A stretch of 64,000 nt of DNA, taken from Oasisia sp. SBJ-2009 (Eukaryota > Annelida > Polychaeta > Sabellida > Siboglinidae). The translations under genes were made by a program, and so were the position numbers. Of this stretch, positions 1-64,000 are shown piece after piece. How positions within the stretch are numbered: position 1 is the first letter of the stretch; each line of letters begins with the position of its first letter. The notes beneath the pieces are model-generated. The model ran no database searches. It was given only the letters and a program-made list of their open reading frames with translations, and was not told the origin of the DNA. The stretch is taken from contig OZ024864.1 in the NCBI GenBank assembly GCA_964017155.1, forward strand, positions 30,707,334 through 30,771,333, in the 5' to 3' direction.

Positions 1-170
1 TCTCTTTCTTTGTCTTAAATTTTGTTCCCCTGTGTCTCTAACAGCTATCTCCACATACATCTAGGATGTTTTAATGTTGTAAACACTACCGAACAGAGTT
101 TGTACTTTGGATTTTAGTGTCTAAATAAAGTGTATTATTATTATCTACCTATTATCTATTATTATCTACC
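1..170 (+). mobile_element. LINE 3' tail
   Basis: ACTTTGGATTTTAGTGTCTA then AATAAAG and an ATT-rich tail. The same tail occurs inverted at 15840-15900, which marks it as a dispersed 3' end. The AATAAA acts as the poly(A) signal of the element. Too short to classify. Confidence 0.5.
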
Positions 171-766
171 TGTCCTGTCCTGTCCTGTCCTGTCCTGTCC
201 TGTCCTGTCCTGTCCTGTCCTGTCCTGTCCTGTCCTGTCCTGTCCTGTCCTGTCCTGTCCTGTCCTGTCCTGTCCTGTCCTGTCCTGTCCTGTCCTGTCC
301 TGTCCTGTCCTGTCCTGTCCTGTCCTGTCCTGTCCTGTCCTGTCCTGTCCTCTCCTGTCCTGTCCTGTCCTGTCCTCCCCTCCCCTCCCCTCCCCTCCCC
401 TCCCCTCCCCTCCCCTCCCCTCCCCTCCCCTCCCCTCCCCTCCCCTCCCCTCCCCTCCCCTCCCCTCCCCTCCCCTCCCCTCCCCTCCCCTCCCCTCCCC
501 TCCCCTCCCCTCCCCTCCCCTCCCCTCCCCTCCCCTCCCCTCCCCTCCCCTCCCCTCCCCTCCCCTCCCCTCCCCTCCCCTCCCCTCCCCTCCCCTCCCC
601 TCCCCTGCCCTCCCCTGCCCTCCCCTGCCCTCCCCTGCCCTCCCCTGCCCTCCCCTGCCCTCCCCTGCCCTCCCCTGCCCTGCCCTCCCCTGCCCTCCCC
701 TCCCCTCCCCTCCCCTCCCCTCCCCTCCCCTCCCCTCCCCTCCCCTCCCCTCCCCTCCCCTCCCCT
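171..766 (+). repeat. Pyrimidine pentamer microsatellite, (CCTGT)n then (CCCCT)n
   Basis: About 40 CCTGT units to 374, then about 78 units of CCCCT with interspersed CCCTG between 605 and 690. Units differ by one or two bases, so one array probably seeded the other. All six frames are open, with Leu/Ser/Pro or Gly/Arg/Glu repeats that have no coding meaning. Confidence 0.97.
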
Positions 767-1027
767 AGTCCAGGGAGCCTGTTGTTGTTGCCATGAATCA
801 TTAACCACCTTTGGTCCTCGCATCTGTCTCTGGCGCAACAAAACAACCAATCGTTGTCGGCCAGAAATCGTCAATACCAAATACTTCAGGTGGCTCGTTG
901 AGAAGTCATTGACAACTAAACCAGCCACTTATACATGACATGTGTGGACGTGGTCCACCTTGCAATCACAATTACTCCTGCAGCTTAGTTGTTAGAACAC
1001 CAGGTCTAGTCAGCAGGACAAAGACAT

Positions 1028-1330
1028 GGAGCAGTGGTCACGTGGTAGAGCGCCGGACTGTCAATCGAGGGGACAGTGTTTCAATCCCACCTACCGCCGT
1101 TTTTAAACTTAGGCAATTTCGTTCACCCCACATTTGCCTGTGTCTTTCGGAAGAGACACTAAAAGCCAGTGGTCCCTTCTGTCTGGTGTCTATGCCAGGG
1201 GAAGTAAAGATCCCACACAGGGGGTAAATGTGTAACCTGTAGTGGACTCACACATTTTCGTTGGACTTTAAACGCTCTGCAAAGGGCCCCGTTCAGTATC
1301 TGGGAGAAAGAAAAATGAATCGTCCTGATG
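1028..1330 (+). mobile_element. tRNA-derived SINE, family A, copy 1
   Basis: The head has a box A-like GTGGTAGAGCGCCGGACTG and a box B-like TTTCAATCCCACC, then a body with CACCCCACATTTGCCTGTGT and AGTGGTCCCTTCTGTCTGG. About 85-90 percent identical to the copy at 50795. It is not a true tRNA gene, since the cloverleaf is incomplete. Confidence 0.8.
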
Positions 1331-1689
1331 TGAGACCACATTTTAGTTTCTCATATACAGCCATTATAACGTTTCCCTCATTTTCTATCAGATTTGGTCA
1401 GACCTGTTATTGAAAATATCCTGGCATATTTAACCTCCACTGCGCTCTGGAAAATTTGTGAAATTTGAATACCTCAGTTTTCCACAGACTACTTTTTAAA
1501 CTGACACCCATTCATTTGTTGTGGTGACGTCACCAGTCAAAATTATAACTGTAACAATACTGACATCTGTCATAACTTGACAGCCCTAATAAAATGTTGC
1601 ACAAAAACATAACTTCTACTCACTCAACACTATACAAGTCCTCACAGAAATTCAATCAATTTGCAAAAAGTTATTTCTGTTGGGAACTG

Positions 1690-1930
1690 TTTCATCATGT
1701 GGATGAACCATAGATATAGTGCTGTGTATGCTGCTGTTTAAAATGTTGGATGATTTAGTTCACTCCACATTGCCCCAACTCACTCAGAAGATTTAAACTA
1801 AGTACCATGGTTATGATAAACAATGAGGCTGTAATAAACATACATGTAAACAAGTAGTTTTGTGTTGTAAATGCAGTGTAGCTGAATATTTTAGTGTTGG
1901 CATTGATTAATTGAATGATTGTATCAGACA
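1690..1930 (+). mobile_element. Truncated family B SINE body
   Basis: GTTCACTCCACATTGCCCCA ACTCACTCAG and GTAAATGCAGTGTAGCTGAAT match the body of the copy at 10532. Head and tail are missing. Confidence 0.5.
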
Positions 1931-2461
1931 CCGAAGTGTTATAAATGCACTCAATTTATCGACAGGGCTGACCGCTACAGTAACCACATGCATATATAAT
2001 GCAACATTCTCATATGCATTAATGCAAAATATTACAGAATAAAAAAGGAATACTGTATTTCTCAGCACAGATACAATATTCTACAGTCAGATGATTCATT
2101 AGGATTATGGTTGGATATTGTAATTTAAGAAATAATAGTGCACATCGAATCAAGTTTTTAGTGGTTAATGTGCAACAGTGACAATGTTTTCATTTTTCAG
2201 AAGAAAAAAAAAATGTACCTATCATTATGGGTAAGACCACAATTAGTTTTACCATTGACAGCCATTAACAACATTTCTCCTTGGAAAATTTTGCACAGCA
2301 TAAATAGTAATTCAGGTCTATTTACAATTACAGGTATGAAATGTTTTCAGGGTATTTAATAATGTTGCTCTTGGTTAGAATGTTGAATGTTACATACACA
2401 AACCCCTGGGTAAGTCCAAAAGTTGTCAAGATCATTGATTTTTCACTTGAACTGTGGTCAG

Positions 2462-2600
2462 TTCGAACTGGCCTGAGAAGTGGAGGCAACAGCTGAGGGA
2501 TGACAAGGAAGACACTGACACAGCATCGAAGGATGGAGTTGGTTTCATCACCAGAACAAATCATTACAACCATAAGTCTGGCATCAACGGGCTGCTACAG
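2462..2600 (+). CDS. Possible upstream ferlin linker exon (tentative)
   Basis: Bounded by a CAG acceptor and a CAG|GTATAC donor, with 46 open codons whose composition looks coding (for example PEKWRQQLRDDKED). I do not recognise the peptide in other ferlins. It ends in phase 0, whereas exon 1 with its start at 2724 needs phase 1. The two would join only if exon 1 starts at the TTTTAG acceptor at 2665, which leaves a 65-bp intron. It could be an alternative linker exon or chance. Confidence 0.25.
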
Positions 2601-2723
2601 GTATACTCTGTACTCTGAACGTGGTCGGTTGAACTCAAACGAAACTATCATTGTGTGTATTTTAGAAACAGTTGACAATATGTGACATCAGAATTGACAC
2701 CATGTCACATTTGATTGCTCCAG

Positions 2724-62471
<59,748 letters not shown>

Positions 62472-63058
62472 GTGGGTGTGACCTTTGTGTGACCTGTCAA
62501 GAATATGTCTAGCCTATACAGGATTGGTTTGGAATGGAATTGATTGGATTGCACTGTAATTGCAACTTAGGCAGCATAAATGTACTCAAGAAAAGTATGA
62601 TTATTATATTTGTTGTCAGAATTATGATATTCTGACAGTGGAGATGAGATTGATTTTGCCATGTTGAGTAGTTTAATGAAGTATGAACACCCAGAAACTG
62701 TGAAGGGTTGTGACTGCAGTCTGCTGTTCTGTGAAATTGTGTCATGCTTTTTCCCATGTTTACTACTTTTGACTTTATTGCCAAAGAACTGTTTTAACTT
62801 TATTATGATTATGTAAAACAAAGAGTCTCGTTCACAGATTTGTCTACGATTGCTTATATCCGATTTAGCTTTCTTCATAATTGTCCCATATAGGGAAACA
62901 AAGCCATAATTCACTTGGTGTCTTTTTGCCAAATGTTGATAATGAAAAATAATTACCCAGGGGTATGTTTGTTGTCTAACAATTTAATAAAAACTAATAT
63001 ATTTTCATAAAACACATATGACCCTAGCTAGGTTTGATTGTTTGCAAACCTGATTTAA

Positions 63059-63892
63059 AGGACAAACAAAGTTAACTTTTACGTGGCATACACCTAATAG
63101 AGTTAATATAAAGTAACAATTTCCACATATACTAAATTTTTTAACCCCAGCGGTTTACCAGAAAAATATTTTTTAACACCCAGCCATCCAAATTCTATGC
63201 GCTACCCCATCTTAGACGAAGAATGACGTCACGACGGTGATCGAGGCGCTCTCCACGTAGATTCCCTGCATAGGGTTTGGCTGTTGTCATGAAATGGCTG
63301 CAACTCGGCAACGCGCGTAACATGCTGATGGCAGTAAATATAAAGTTGTCTATTATTGTTATCGCTGAAATCATCCTATCAACTGATGATACATCTACGT
63401 CTACATCAAAGCATTTCTCCTCAAAATGGACCGAGCAATGTGCCAAACAGTACGCCCGCAAATCACCAACGTGAATCCATTGCTTCAATACTACCGGTTG
63501 TTTCAACTATTATTGCAACCGTATGCCGAACACGAAGGCATAATTACTAAAGTTTACCATAGATTTAACCACAGATTTAGATATACGTCTATAAACAGCT
63601 GCTAGATGTCACGCCAACTGAACGAACTGTCGAAGACTCGAAGTTGTTGACCCTTAACAGCGTCGCTGGAAGCTGACCGAGATATAGAATGCCGCGCGCT
63701 GAATGGCCAAGCCAAATGAACCCTTCACCTATGGCGGCGTCTAGACCATCGTGGATTTCGTTAGAATTTTAGACTTGAAAGTCACATTCTGAGTAAACCG
63801 CTGACGTTAAAAAATTGAGTATATGTGGAAATTGTTACTTTATATAAACTCTATTAGGTGTATGACACGAAGCCGTAGTCTTTTTTTGTCCT
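63059..63892. mobile_element. 834-bp MITE with TTAA target duplication
   Basis: TIRs of about 100 bp start AGGACAAA; the inner part CATACACCTAATAGAG and CAATTTCCACATATACT is shared by both ends in inverted order. TTAA flanks at 63055-63058 and 63893-63896. The interior is CpG-richer than its surroundings. No convincing protein. Confidence 0.82.
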
Positions 63893-64000
63893 TTAAGCTT
63901 AACTGAGCAGAAAAGTGTAGTGTAGGAAAGATGTTTAAATATGCAATATTATCAGCAATATACAGTGATGAGATGTCGACTACTGTGTGAGTTGTTGCTT

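Noticed and set aside
130..928. Open frames of 212-258 codons on both strands
   Set aside because: Pure products of the CCTGT/CCCCT microsatellite.
1028..1100. tRNA gene at the SINE heads (also 10532, 20080, 50795)
   Set aside because: Box A- and B-like words are present but the acceptor stem does not pair and SINE bodies follow directly.

Overview
This is a window of animal nuclear DNA, dominated by one large split gene on the + strand. Thirty-seven exons, whose splice phases agree at every junction, run from 2724 to 62471. Joined, they give about 4.45 kb (about 1480 codons) of a type I ferlin of the dysferlin/myoferlin group. The order is an acidic then lysine-rich linker, C2B, FerI, C2C, FerA, FerB, the nested DysF region, C2D, C2E and C2F. 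C2A lies before the window. C2G and the C-terminal membrane anchor lie after it, because the last exon seen ends in mid-codon at a splice donor. Ferlins are membrane-anchored, Ca2+-responsive proteins of vesicle fusion and membrane repair.

The host looks like an invertebrate bilaterian. Evidence is AT-rich introns of 0.1-9 kb full of minisatellites, two tRNA-derived SINE families, CR1-like LINE ends, and a tyrosine-recombinase retrotransposon with an SGNH hydrolase gene. A lophotrochozoan such as a mollusc fits, but this is inference.

Layout. 1-2.4 kb: LINE tail, a 600-bp pyrimidine pentamer tract and SINE copies. 2.7-11.5 kb: linker, C2B, FerI and the first part of C2C. 11.5-19.5 kb: three 77-bp alternative exons for the same C2C segment. 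19.5-34.7 kb: end of C2C, FerA, FerB and DysF. 34.7-35.7 kb: a 33-bp minisatellite that repeats the splice donor of its exon 30 times. 36.3-45.4 kb: a 9-kb intron with nested transposons. This is an AT microsatellite split by a TIR DNA transposon, which holds a DIRS/Ngaro-type element (gag, RT, RNase H, tyrosine recombinase, SGNH hydrolase), which in turn holds a hAT-like MITE. 45.4-62.5 kb: C2D, C2E and C2F. 62.5-64 kb: intron with a TTAA-flanked MITE.

The main discovery candidates concern splicing. The three 77-bp C2C exons look mutually exclusive: skipping all, or joining any two in order, shifts the frame into a stop. Tandem duplication recurs at exon edges: the exon 1 donor side, the exon 12 acceptor side, the donors of exons 18 and 25, and the acceptor sides of exons 33 and 34. 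In the 33-bp case, any downstream donor copy would add whole 11-residue repeats in frame. The gene may therefore tune its C2C calcium loop and linker lengths by splicing. This is inference from genomic sequence; no transcript evidence is available here.
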